A stretch of 64,000 nucleotides of DNA, taken from assembly GCA_012295275.1 (NCBI GenBank), contig CM022671.1:15238956-15302955 (forward strand), given 5' to 3'. The translations under genes and the position numbers were made by a program. This DNA comes from Chrysomallon squamiferum (lineage: Eukaryota > Mollusca > Gastropoda > Neomphalida > Peltospiridae). Positions within the stretch are counted from its first letter, which is position 1. Each line of letters begins with the position of its first letter. A model generated the notes under the pieces. It saw only the letters and a list, made by a program, of their open reading frames with translations, made no database searches and was not told the origin of the DNA. Positions 1 to 25,513 of the stretch are shown here, piece by piece.

Positions 1-1130
1 AAAAAAAGAAAGAAGGAAAAAAAGGTTAACATGAATTATGATTTGTCACCCCCTCTTGGTTGTAATTTAACACCCAGATACAGATTATGCACAATGTATG
101 CATTTCAGTATGTTTTGTTACCTAGAAAGTGACAAATCATGACATACAGTTCTTTGTAACAGATTATCTAATGTTGAAAATGCGAATGATGTTGTGTGTA
201 GGCCTAAGGCTTGATTTGTCTGAAGAGTCGAGATTTACAATGTTGATGATAGAGTGATGTTTTGGCACATGCTTTTAGAGAATACTTTGTTTCAGTGGGA
301 AAATATTCATGGTGGGAAAGAGGATATTTATTTAGACAATACTGCATATGTAATGCAATTCATTTAAATTAGACCCATTAGAATTTGTGATTAAAATAGT
401 CATAATAGGAATTGGGAAGAACTTGCCAAGCTGAATTAGGAAGGACGTTACATTCTTAAGGACATTCTGAGGCACTGAGATTTGGGGGCAAAGGCATTTG
501 GTAAATTATATTACTAACCAAATCAAATATACATATTAATTACATGCTTTGTTCCGAAAGTAATTTTCTGTTGAAAGTCAGGAGAAACACTTAAAAATGT
601 TCTGTGAAATTCTTGTAGCATAATATCATTTAACCTGATCCTACCATGAACTCTATTCATTGGATATCTCCATATTGTCTGCAAGCTGGATTTAATCAAA
701 AAAAGAAAAGAAAAGAAAAAAGAAAAAAATATATATAAAAAATTAATTCTTAACAGCTGTAGATGTGAGTTTTGCAATAGTTTAATTTTACGTCTTTCAA
801 CATGATTTATGTATATTCACTTTTATTTAATACAAAACTGAATGTTGCTGTTTGCTATCAAAATAAATAACAATGTGAACTAAATTAGTGAAACCAAATT
901 TATTGAATAGATAAAATAAATTGGACATTAAAATAAAATAACCTTCTAAAATTAAAATTCCCAAAACACATCAGTCTGTGTATCTACATAAATCACAAAA
1001 ATTGGTTATAGAAAGCCATTTGGATATATTTTAATACTTCATCATTACTTTGAACAAATAATAACTATACCTGATGAAATAATAAATTAAAGCACTAAAA
1101 CAAATTGTAAATTACTGAAAGTGATTGAAC
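1..1130. other. Flanking DNA with no gene seen
   Basis: AT-rich sequence with short homopolymer and purine runs (an A/G-rich start and another near 700-740). I see no coding exon, RNA gene or clear repeat family. Short open frames here have no recognisable composition and lack splice context. Confidence 0.5.
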
Positions 1131-2673
1131 ATCTAAAGCAGGCATGGGCAAATTACAGCTTTTATGAATACTGATATCAAGTCCTATACTGATGTTATTT
1201 GGCAATAAAATGTGAGTAAATTGTTTTACCCACTGAAGAAAACTTTTAAAAATCGTTGTTTTAATGTCTTAGTTGTAAATCTATAAGAGTATGGCCTATA
1301 GTTCTTTGTTTTCAAGATGAAACAAGGTCAGATCTAGTTTCTCACGTTATCTGTGCTCTTGCCACTGCAGGCTCGTAACCTGAAAACGATGTCAAATTTT
1401 TAAAACATTATCGCGAGTTCTGTTGTCTACACAAGACTGTAGTCTAGAATAGCTTACACCTCTACGCCTATATATAGAGTTCTCATCAGCCTTCCAAGGA
1501 CTGACTTATTATTTTAGATCAGCTTTTATTATCTGACAAAATTTACCCAAAATGAGTTGTTTGAAACAACCTAAAAAGCAAAAAATTGAAGACGAATGCC
1601 TTGTTTTTAACAAGGAGTGGACTGAAAAAATATTTCTTTACTGACACTGAAGCTAAAGCTGTATGTTTGATTTGTCCTGAAATGGTTGCATGTTATGGAT
1701 CCAGTCGTATGTGCAGTGAATTCAGTATTGACTGAAACATAGGCAATTCAGAAGCTTCGAAGCAGATTTTACTGATGTGCTCTACCACACAAATGTTCAC
1801 TGGTTAAGCATGGGAAAATTACTAAAGATAACTTGAAAGTAGAGATTGTCATGTTTTTTAATACGAAGGAATTCTCGCTATTTTTTAAATGAAATGGAGT
1901 GATGAATGGATTTGTGATTGTGCACTAACTGTAGACATAATGCAAAAGCTGAATGAACTAAACACAAAACTGCACAGTAAAGGTGTATTAGCTCATGAAT
2001 TGTACCTGGAAGTGAAAGCTTAAACTTTTTGCCAAGCAACTGAATGAAAAAAACTTTGTTCATTTTCCTCTGTTGAAAACATGAACTGTTATACAAGCAT
2101 TATCAGACAAATATAGTTCCTAGCTGATGGCTTTAAAAGAAGAATTTATAAGATTTGCTGATTTCAAGGCAATGGAGGGACAGTTTTATTTTGCCTGTGA
2201 CACTGAAACACTTAGTGAAGAACTGCAGATGGAACTGACTGTTTTGCAAACTCTTTAAAGAAGATGTTTGAAAGTAAATCACTGGTCTCTGAAAAGTTTG
2301 CATCAACTTACATTTGTGAGCAGACTTTATAATTAAAGTCAACAAGTCAAAAAACAGATCACTTACCACAGATCTTCAAATCTTCAGTCAGTATTAAGGG
2401 TCAGCACAAGCAATTTGACACCTAATTTTAACAAACTGGTAAAATGACTGTAGTCAGTTACATCATTCTCATTGACATTAACTGTGTTTCAGGTGAAGTT
2501 TCTATTTTTTAGATATTAGTTAATAAAAATTAATTGCTTTTGTCTTAAAAAAAAACTTTTTATTTTAATTATTTTAAATATTAATTATTTTACTTACTAT
2601 GCGGCTCTTTTAAATTATAAAATCTCTCAATGTGGCCCTTGCACTGAAAAGTTTGCCCACCCCTGATCTAAAG
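1131..2673 (+). mobile_element. hAT-superfamily DNA transposon, internally deleted and decayed, with 8-bp target-site duplication
   Basis: The element proper is 1139-2665 (1527 bp). The same 8 bases, ATCTAAAG, flank it at 1131-1138 and 2666-2673; an 8-bp duplication is the hAT hallmark. The left end reads CAGGCATGGGCAAATTA and the reverse complement of the right end reads CAGGGGTGGGCAAACTT, so the terminal inverted repeats match with a few changes. They also fit the general CAGGGGTGGGCAAAC end known from Charlie-like hAT elements. Between them lies a broken transposase reading frame (separate entry). Autonomous hATs are usually longer, so this copy has lost much of the transposase. The exact duplication suggests an insertion that is not very ancient, or good preservation of the ends. 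Confidence 0.9.
1551..2440 (+). pseudogene. Decayed hAT transposase (GTF2IRD2/DUF4371-like)
   Basis: A readable start at 1551 (MSCLKQPKKQKIEDE) leads into a BED-like zinc-finger region with a CLIC Cys pair (KAVCLICPEMVA). A frameshift lies near 1625-1630. The reading then jumps to the middle of the catalytic domain (VHWLSMGKLLK near 1795-1830), followed by an insertion-domain-like stretch (DIMQKLNELNTKLHSKG, about 1935-1985). Near 2310 a C-terminal dimerisation-like stretch starts with TYICEQT. Stops and frameshifts break it many times. Most of the segment between the zinc finger and VHWLS is missing, which points to internal deletion. This order matches the transposase domesticated in mammals as GTF2IRD2 and related proteins. 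It cannot encode a working enzyme. Confidence 0.8.
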
Positions 2674-3031
2674 TGTAATGTTTATATGCACTTTTGGATT
2701 TCTTCGTTAATTAGAACCTACTAAAAACATCAGGTAAAACTTGTGAACCTTGAGTTTCTCCCATCAATACATTGTTATTTCATTCATGCAGCAACAAACT
2801 GCATGTGACATACCATTTAAAAAGAATACCCCTTAAAAAATGCAATGTACATTTAAAGACACCAAATTATATATTTAAAAATGTACACAAATACATAAAA
2901 ACCTAAGATTTCGATGAATCCCGCCAACAGACATCACATTAAAACAAAGTCATGAAAGAATGTAAGTTAGTAAGTACAGATCACAAATAATTTATGAAAC
3001 ACCAAATGTACAACAGGTTCCCAAATCAATC
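2674..3031. other. 3' flank/3' UTR of the SLC35A-type gene
   Basis: This is the stretch between the hAT element and the transporter stop codon. It presumably contains the transporter's 3' UTR. I see no canonical AATAAA on the minus strand close to the stop, so the transcript end cannot be placed. Confidence 0.4.
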
Positions 3032-5831
3032 TTACAACTTGGTGATTTCCGCTGGATGTGGAACTTTCGGGACAAATCTGCTGTACATGTACACAGCTGT
3101 GATTACAAATGCAGCACCTATACTAAACATAAGTGATGGTTTAAAATCAAAAAAGTACATAGATGCTAAACATGACAAAATGATAGCTGCTGCCGTTGCA
3201 AATCCTTTTAATATATTATCTGCATATTTTACAACCACTGCCACCATTAGACCTCCAAAGGACTGCAAGCAAACAACAAACCAAACAACTCCATCATAAC
3301 CATTAAACATGCCATGCTCTGCAACTGAGGTACCATCCTTTATTTTCATTGTAATCAAACCTACAACAGAACCAAAAATTCCAAGCTGCACATTACGAAG
3401 CCAGACTGACTGTGGTGTTCCTTTCAGTATTTTCTCAAAATATACACCTGCAAATCCGGACATTATGCATGATATAATAACAGCAACAAGTCCAATAATA
3501 GGCTTTTGTTCTGTCGCAACAGTATGTGAATTGCTTTTATCCTGTGGTGCCAGCTGTACAATAGAAACTCCTGCAAACAGCACACATAATGAAACCCACT
3601 GCAGTCGACTTAGATGCTTATTCAAAAGAAAAACAGAGAAGATTGCTGTTGTTAAGATCTTCAGTTGGTATGTAACCTGAAATAAGAAGAAGACATGAAA
3701 TTTAACCAAAATAAAATATTTTTGGATATATCGACTGGAAAATAGGTTTTTACTGAATACTTCAACAATATGTTTATGCTAGCAAATTTCTGTTGTTATA
3801 GTTTTAATGATTAAAAAATATTTTCTCAGTTGACTTCATTGTCCAATTGCACTGTCGACAGCTTGGAAGAGTGTTTAGCCATGGGAGGATGTATGTGCAT
3901 GGGCATCTGTTTATATTTATATTCCATATTTCATTATTCTGCTCTCTGAACTAACTATATTGACAGAAAAATTAAAAAGTAATTTTAAGGACATAAATAT
4001 TTAATCAGCATTATCATGAATTAGTATTCTGGATAAAAGTATTTTTTAAGGTACAGTTAAGGAATCAAAAAGAAGAAAAAGAAAAAGAAAAAAAAAAGGA
4101 AAACAAAATGTCAGTCATTGATATTTTCAAAAACACATACCTGGAAAGTAGCAGCATCTAGGTTTGATACAGCCACATAAAGCAGATTGTTTTGCACTGT
4201 GTAAATGATTGAAGGAATGCACACTTTGAAACAGTCCATAGGCTGCTGTATAATGTTAGCATTCAGATGATGTAGAAGCTGTCTTACACCACCCTCTTGA
4301 AATAATATTAAAATCAAACAAGCAGTTACTTTGAAGATCTCGGACATGACAACAGCTGATGTGGCCAAGAACATGGACCCAGATCTTGTTCGAACATAAC
4401 GCATAACAAGAATGAGCAGTGCATTCTGTACAGTCAGGACAATCAGACTTGTATATTTTAAAACAAGCTGTTTTTTCTCAACTGAAATAAAAATAAAAGA
4501 ACTGAATTACAGTCAAATGTCCGATTCTTTATTTTGGGTATTACACCAGAAAGGTCTCATATTTTATACATTTTATACAGAAATAAAAGAAATTAAAACA
4601 AAACACAATAAAAATAACAATAAATGAATTGAAAAAAGAAATATATTAATTGCCTTAAAGACAGAAAATCTAATTCAAGCTTAAAAAATATGAATAATAA
4701 CAATAATAAAAAAATGAAACACAAATTCAATACCATCTATGTAAGTAACAAAGACCTAATTTTTCTATTAAAATAGTGTAATAGAAAAATAAGGTCTAAA
4801 AATACTGACAAACACAAACAAAAGATTAATGCATAATTCATAAGACAGTGTAGAAGTCAATGATTACTGAAAGAAGAAACTACTATATTAAAATAAAAAA
4901 AATTATTATTTTTTATTTCAAAAAAATTAAAATGGTATGCTATATGGATTTTTTGATGGATGCTCTTGTTTATTACATGTTTCCATTACCTACCATGTGT
5001 GTGTGTGTGCATGTGCGTGCGCGTGCGCATAAAATGTGTATATCTGTGTAAACATGTTTGTTCATTCAGTAAAATATCAATAAGATCTATTTGAACTAGT
5101 GAATTTCAAAAGTTAACATGTTTAATTTAGTGTAAACAGACCATTATACACCTTTCACAGCAGACCTACTCTATGAACAGTGAATTGACTAAACCTGTTA
5201 GTCCAAATTAAATAAATATTTTATGTGGAATGAAGTAAAAAAAAACAAAATAATAATAAAAATAAATAAATATAAACTATTGCTTTGAAAGGTTTTTTGG
5301 TGTTTTTTTTTTTTCATTCTTTAATAAAACAACGTCTAAATGATAATACTGTGAAACAGGAACAATCTGAAAAACTGTCCAGCTGTTGTTATTTTATTAT
5401 TAATAAAACCCTGCATGAACTACTTGCTGCCTTTAATTGAAACTGTACAACAAAAGAATGCTTTATTTATAGACTACTGTAATTAGTTTTGTCTACATCT
5501 GCATGATTTTTTTTTCCTATACTGTTTATCTGTAATCAGCTTATATAGAATTATATACCATTCTTGTTTAATTAGGGATACAAAGCCAAACGAAATAAAC
5601 AATGGTATTTATGTATAAAAATTACAGGATTGTTATACTGCAGCTACTCAGATTCAGTCTGTTGTGAAAAACAGCAACAACCTAATAATGCAGTGTTTAC
5701 ATTTCTAGATCTTAGTGAAATTTACAGTGCAGAGCAACCAGAGAAACAACATTAACTGAGTAATTTTTGTCAAATCATCAATGCAATATAAGGATTTAAC
5801 TTTTTGAAATTTAAAACCAGAAGACTATAAT

Positions 5832-5869
<38 letters not shown>

Positions 5870-6979
5870 TAATGATATTGGTATCAGGCCTTGAAACTGG
5901 CCTTCGCTCTACAGGAACTCCGTTAAGCTCTTACTTTTGACTTTACAGGGTGGGCAAAATTTTAGGCTTAAAGTACAATTTGCATACATCTTAAAATTAA
6001 ACTGTTAAGTAACTAGATGGCCACCATTGTGATTTGGTATTTTGCATTTTTAAAGTGTAAAAGAATTTGGGTCTTAGATAATGCTGGTCTCCATATGACA
6101 ACCATTTTACACTGATTTATTTTTAAAATGTTTTCTTATTATTATTATGATCGTTGTATGAACCCAAATGCCAGTTACTTGTATGGGAGTCATTAAACAA
6201 TCAATTATTCTACATGAATAAGTTCCTTATAACCATATGATATAAAGACTGCAAATCTAATTAAATTCCAAATTTCATTTGTGTATCTTTCAATTTATTT
6301 ATTAATTTATTAAAATGTATAATTTCGATGGCATCACTGGCTGACATTATTTGTACTGAACTGAAATAATTTCAATGCTAAGTGTCCTATTCTGATCAAA
6401 GTCTGCGATCATAAGCTATCTTAGACCTGGATATTTGATATCATGTCTATGGGATGTCTTGGACACACTAACAACTAACATAGTAACAATGACAGTCTAT
6501 AAAATTTTAAATGTGTATGAGACTGTGCTATTTATATCTGAATTTTAAAAAATATATATATATATCTTATCAGCAGGTCATAACAAGTCAAATGTCGATT
6601 GTGTGTAAACTCAGAAACTGTAAAATGTAATCGACGAGATCAAGAGTCGGAGCTAAAACTCGGATTATATAAAAAGAAAAAAATCCGTTTTCATATACTG
6701 ATATACTGAGATATTCATACTGGTATGATCGGAATAATCCAGAAATTTTGTATATTTATTATCAATGTGTTTTTTTTTTATCATGTATTAATGACAATTG
6801 ACATAACTGAACTTCAGTTCAGAGTGAGAATCTAAAGTCTTTAAGTTAATAATATTGAGAGAGAGAGAAAGAGATAACTACGCACCTGTTTTTATGTTAA
6901 CCATTTCGTTAATGCAAAGATTGTCAGCACCACTTTCCGTCAGCTTCTTATTTACTTCACATTTGTCTGTATTCGACAT
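3032..6979 (-). CDS. Nucleotide-sugar transporter, SLC35A2/A3 type (UDP-galactose / UDP-N-acetylglucosamine)
   Basis: Complete gene. Coding exons, 5' to 3': 6979-6886, 4481-4141, 3676-3032. They join in frame (phases 1 and 0, GT-AG) into 359 aa. The family swaps luminal UMP for cytosolic UDP-sugar across the Golgi membrane and feeds glycosylation. An unusually polar N-terminus of about 35 residues (MSNTDKCEV) comes before the first membrane helix ([16 protein letters not shown]). Family signatures are [18 protein letters not shown] with [10 protein letters not shown] (146-155), [12 protein letters not shown] (219-230) and [11 protein letters not shown] (295-305). The protein has about ten hydrophobic segments, and its length is normal for the family. 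LDAATFQ and FNGYD are shared with A3 and fly Ugalt, whereas HLSRLQW is A2-like, so the exact sugar cannot be read off. The start is the first ATG of exon 1. The gene diverges from UBA1 across about 1.1 kb. Confidence 0.93.
5831..5867. repeat. (TG)n microsatellite
   Basis: About 18 uninterrupted TG units inside the second intron of the nucleotide-sugar transporter gene. Confidence 0.95.
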
Positions 6980-6999
6980 TCCCGGACAATTTCAGTTCA

Positions 7000-7209
7000 T
7001 GTTTTCTGAAAAACGTCACCAAATACCGTAAACGAGAAACTGCGAGAACTCAAAATTCCATTACAATGGAATTACAGTCATACCACATTATATTACCCAA
7101 TCTTCAGGTTAAAACGAATGGAAATGAAACCTTCTTGCAAATGAACCTAAACCGAAGTAACCTTCCTTGCAAAAGAAATGTTTGATTCTTATGGAAGACA
7201 AAGACAGAG

Positions 7210-7268
<59 letters not shown>

Positions 7269-8050
7269 AATAAATAAATAAAGGCAACAATTCCCTTGAA
7301 AAAAGAATTCATAGACATTGATGAATTTTTCTGTTTCGAGAATAATAATTATGATGTTTTTATGCAATCGAGATAAGACACAAAGATAGTTTAAAAATGA
7401 TTATTCAATTCTGTTAATCGATATTTGTTATTATTATAATTATTTACGACACATCGTCATCGATATATATATATGTTGATTTTTTTTTTCAAAACTTATT
7501 TTATTATTATTATTCCCAATAAATATGTAATAAATATATACTTTAAAATTTTTAAAAATCTGATTTTGTGATTGGTAATCATCGTAATCACATAATGACT
7601 AATGTTACTATTTTCTTTCAAACAGGGAAATAAAAACCAGAAACCGATTATCAGCAGGAAGTATTTAAACAACACGACAGATTTATCGTGGAAAAGAAGC
7701 ATCATAAAGTTTTTGATATATTTTCTACAACAACTAATATTTTACATTTAATTCAAAAACTGTTGTTGCTATTTTTTGGGCTGTTGTCTTTTGATATAAA
7801 GGCCTATATAGTATCAATAATATTTCCTTGATTTGGTAAGTATTATACAGGGGCATTTATTATTTCACTTTACTACATTTTATTTGAAAATATTTGGTTT
7901 TTTAGACCGGTAGGGAAGATAATTATTTAAACTAAAAATATTCATTTAGTATTATTTTTTATTTCGGTTATGATATCAATTAAAAATCGGAATGTGATTG
8001 TTAAAATGGAAATTAAATAATCTGATTATGGTCCACACGTGTTTCGTACT
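7000..8050. other. Divergent intergenic region between the SLC35A-type gene and UBA1
   Basis: About 1.1 kb separates the transporter start codon from the inferred UBA1 leader. It holds an (AAT)n run passing into (AAAT)n at 7212-7282 and otherwise AT-rich sequence. The arrangement would allow shared or bidirectional promoter activity. I see no TATA box I would defend. Confidence 0.45.
7212..7282. repeat. (AAT)n/(AAAT)n compound microsatellite
   Basis: About 16 AAT units run directly into about 6 AAAT units upstream of the transporter gene's first exon. Confidence 0.95.
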
Positions 8051-8126
8051 TCATGACTATGACCGCCATCTTGGTTGGGCAAACCCAAAGTGATAGTCTG
8101 ATTTTTGTTACCGTGGTATAGTTCAG
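8050..8126 (+). other. Probable non-coding leader exon of UBA1
   Basis: The first recognisable UBA1 coding exon begins exactly at an ATG that follows an acceptor-like AAAG (10747-10750), so a 5' UTR exon should lie upstream. The best candidate donor is GTTCAG|GTAAAT at 8126/8127, just downstream of the YY1-like motif. The start coordinate is only approximate. A transcript would be needed to confirm it. Confidence 0.4.
8063..8074 (+). promoter_or_regulatory. YY1-like promoter motif upstream of UBA1
   Basis: The sequence CCGCCATCTTGG fits the well-known YY1 core (GCCATCTTG), which in animal housekeeping genes usually lies at or just after the transcription start. It sits about 50 bases before a good splice donor (CAG|GTAAAT at 8126/8127). 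Its position between two divergent genes, and next to the probable UBA1 leader exon, fits a housekeeping promoter. Function is inferred from the motif alone. Confidence 0.55.
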
Positions 8127-10750
8127 GTAAATATTGTCATTTTTCGGATGCTTTTAAGTTATTCTATATTGTATTTATTAGCAAGCATTACAGTCTGTGA
8201 ACAAACTAGTGTACCAGAATTTAATGTTCTATCATTTTGAAGCATTGCCTTTCCAGGCTTTTGTGAATCGTGAATGTTCATTATTATGGCAGTGCAGCGA
8301 GTTCTTATCTTACATTCAGAGTATTTTCTGTGTGTTCAAACAGGTATATTAAAATATTTTAAACATGACTAGATGTTACGAAATAAAAAATAAATAATAA
8401 TATATCAAAAAAAAAAATAATAATAATAAGGTAATTTTTCAATTCGGGTTCAATATGTAAATATCCGAAAACAGAATCTTAAATGCACAACTGATTATAT
8501 TCTACACGAAACAGACTGGTATCTCACTATCTCAATATCTGTTAAAAAACTCATGTGAAATCTAATAATACATTTAAAATATTCATTAGTCTTTGTTTTC
8601 AAGAATGACTATAACTTTTAAACGAAGTATTCGTTGATTCGTGAAGTACTTTCCATTTTTATTTTCATTTTCTTCTTTGCTACCAGTTTAATAGTGCTGG
8701 TTACAGTGTTAGATACTTTGTTTATAATTTAAACTGAATATTTATAAGGTTTCCAATATGTTCTAAAATTAATTTCACTGGTCGATTTCACAAGATGTTG
8801 ATTAATTTTCTTGAAAATCAAACCCCATCCTTTTTTTCATAGTTTAGGCCTAAGATTATTCAGGACTTTTAATCATGCATTTTTCTCATAATCTGCCAAA
8901 TTTCATACAAATATTTTAGGTAGCAGATATTTGATTTTAATTTTGTATACCAAAATACGGTGTATTCTCAGCAAATGATGTGGAACATAGCAATTGCTGT
9001 AGCTGCCAGTGTTTGAAAAGTTAGATGTTTTGTTTTTATTTTATTTTTTTTGATTTAGTAATTATGTAGCTTAATATCCAGTTTTAGAAAACATTTTCTT
9101 TCTGAAAAGATAATTATGATGACAGTTCATAGCAAGTTCTAATTTTAAGAATATTTTATATCAGTATAATGAACACTAATTAATGTTGTTAATTAATATA
9201 TAAAAAATGAATGTTAGCAAAATGCTTGAAAAAATGAATCCCTCAGCAATTTACCAGTCTTGAAAAGTGATCTTTTTGTATACTTCTATTACTTGTTTAA
9301 TTTATGTGGAATTTTTGGCAATTACATAATTACGGTGTCAGGTACATTTGAGATAATTAGTGCAATTAATTAAAATTCATGAATGTTATTAACATACGTA
9401 AAAATACTCTATAGCTTCACTTTGAGATATATATATATATAAATGTTTTAATTTGAATCTGTATGAGATATTCAGTGTTTATGTTCCCAAAGGAAGGAAA
9501 TTAATAACTGTTTCTCCAGTGGGAAGGGAAAATACTGGCAAATTTTAATAAATAAAAAGTCATACCTTTTTTCAAAGATAGCTTGGTGTTATATTAATCT
9601 GCCTTTTTTTAAGCTCTGATGATACATAATTTTATAGGAAAGTGATATCTTTTTGGGGAAAATTCACATTCCTACTGCATATCATGGTTTCAGAGCTTTA
9701 AGTAGCTAATCAGAAACATTTATAAAATTAGTAAAAGAATCCAGATAATGTTCATTAGTACTAGTAGGGATATCAATATCATTCATGAAAGGTATCATTG
9801 TTTTTACCCCTTTCTGTTTGCACTGACATTTTAGAACAGCTGGTGCTGACATTAACAATTAAAGTATGTGGTATAATTTGTCTGCATGTTATATTTTTAT
9901 TTTGTCACATGGCTGTAAATGTGTGTGTCATCATAAACACTAATTTTCAAACAAAGTATACAGGATAGTATTCTTTAATGTGTATTGTCATGGAATGAGT
10001 ATTATTTTAATACCTTGAAAAGAGATCATTTTAGGCATGATGAGTATATATAGATCATTATTGTTAGTATTAGGCTTTACATTATTGAAGTTTTGGGGGT
10101 TAAAAATCATGTTTATAATACTAACTCAACTGAAAAACCTTTTAATAATTTTGAAGATGAAAGAATAATTATTTTATATTTAATAACACTTTCATACCCA
10201 TATTACTAGTAGTGATTTTGGCCCATTAGATCTATTTCCACTGATATTTGATGATTTTACTAATTTATTATTTATTTGTGGTCATTAACTCAGTTGATAC
10301 CATCAGTATCAGTTGCATTTGAAATATGCTTTTTGTACTTCTTTTATTTTCTTGTATATATTTTTTATTGCTGATATGTGCAAATCTAAAACAAACGCAG
10401 TAATAAGCAACTCAAGTATCTCATTTTGTTAAAATGCAGTTGATCACTTGACTGTAGTACAGGTAATTTTTAAATTGATTGATTGATTTATTTTATTATT
10501 TATTTTTTTTTGCCATTATATTGTGTATATTTTATTTATTAACTTGTTAGACCTCTCTACATAAACATTCAATAAGTTAGTGTAGATTCTCAGCTTGGCA
10601 GGTATACAAGTCTGTTATGTGAATTAGACAAAACTGGGCCTGGTCATGCACATTTAACACCAATGTTTTTTTTTTTTTTATTTAACAAATGTTTTTTAAA
10701 AAGTTAGTCCTTTTAAAAAGCATTTTAATTATTTATCAATTTTGTTAAAG
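8127..10750 (+). other. Putative first intron of UBA1 / upstream sequence
   Basis: AT-rich sequence with short TA and T runs. I see no coding exon or identifiable mobile element on either strand. Confidence 0.4.
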
Positions 10751-25400
<14,650 letters not shown>

Positions 25401-25507
25401 TGAAGGAGAAAGATAAATTGTTGAAATTTGATGTTGTATGCAGTGAATGAATATTCTAACCAAAAGAAAAACGTTCTGCTTCGTCATTCGTTTACTAGGA
25501 TTAGAAC

Positions 25508-25513
25508 AATAAA
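25508..25513 (+). terminator. Candidate poly(A) signal of UBA1
   Basis: AATAAA lies about 110 bases after the UBA1 stop codon and is followed within about 50 bases by T-rich sequence. Further AATAAA copies occur near 25930 and at 26437-26442, so longer 3' UTR forms are possible. Confidence 0.6.

Noticed and set aside
3309-3680. Plus-strand open frame of 123 residues
   Set aside because: Antisense to the last transporter exon, which has clear homology on the minus strand.
5880-6010. Less AT-rich patch next to the TG microsatellite, resembling a SINE fragment
   Set aside because: No A/B boxes, tail or duplication could be shown.
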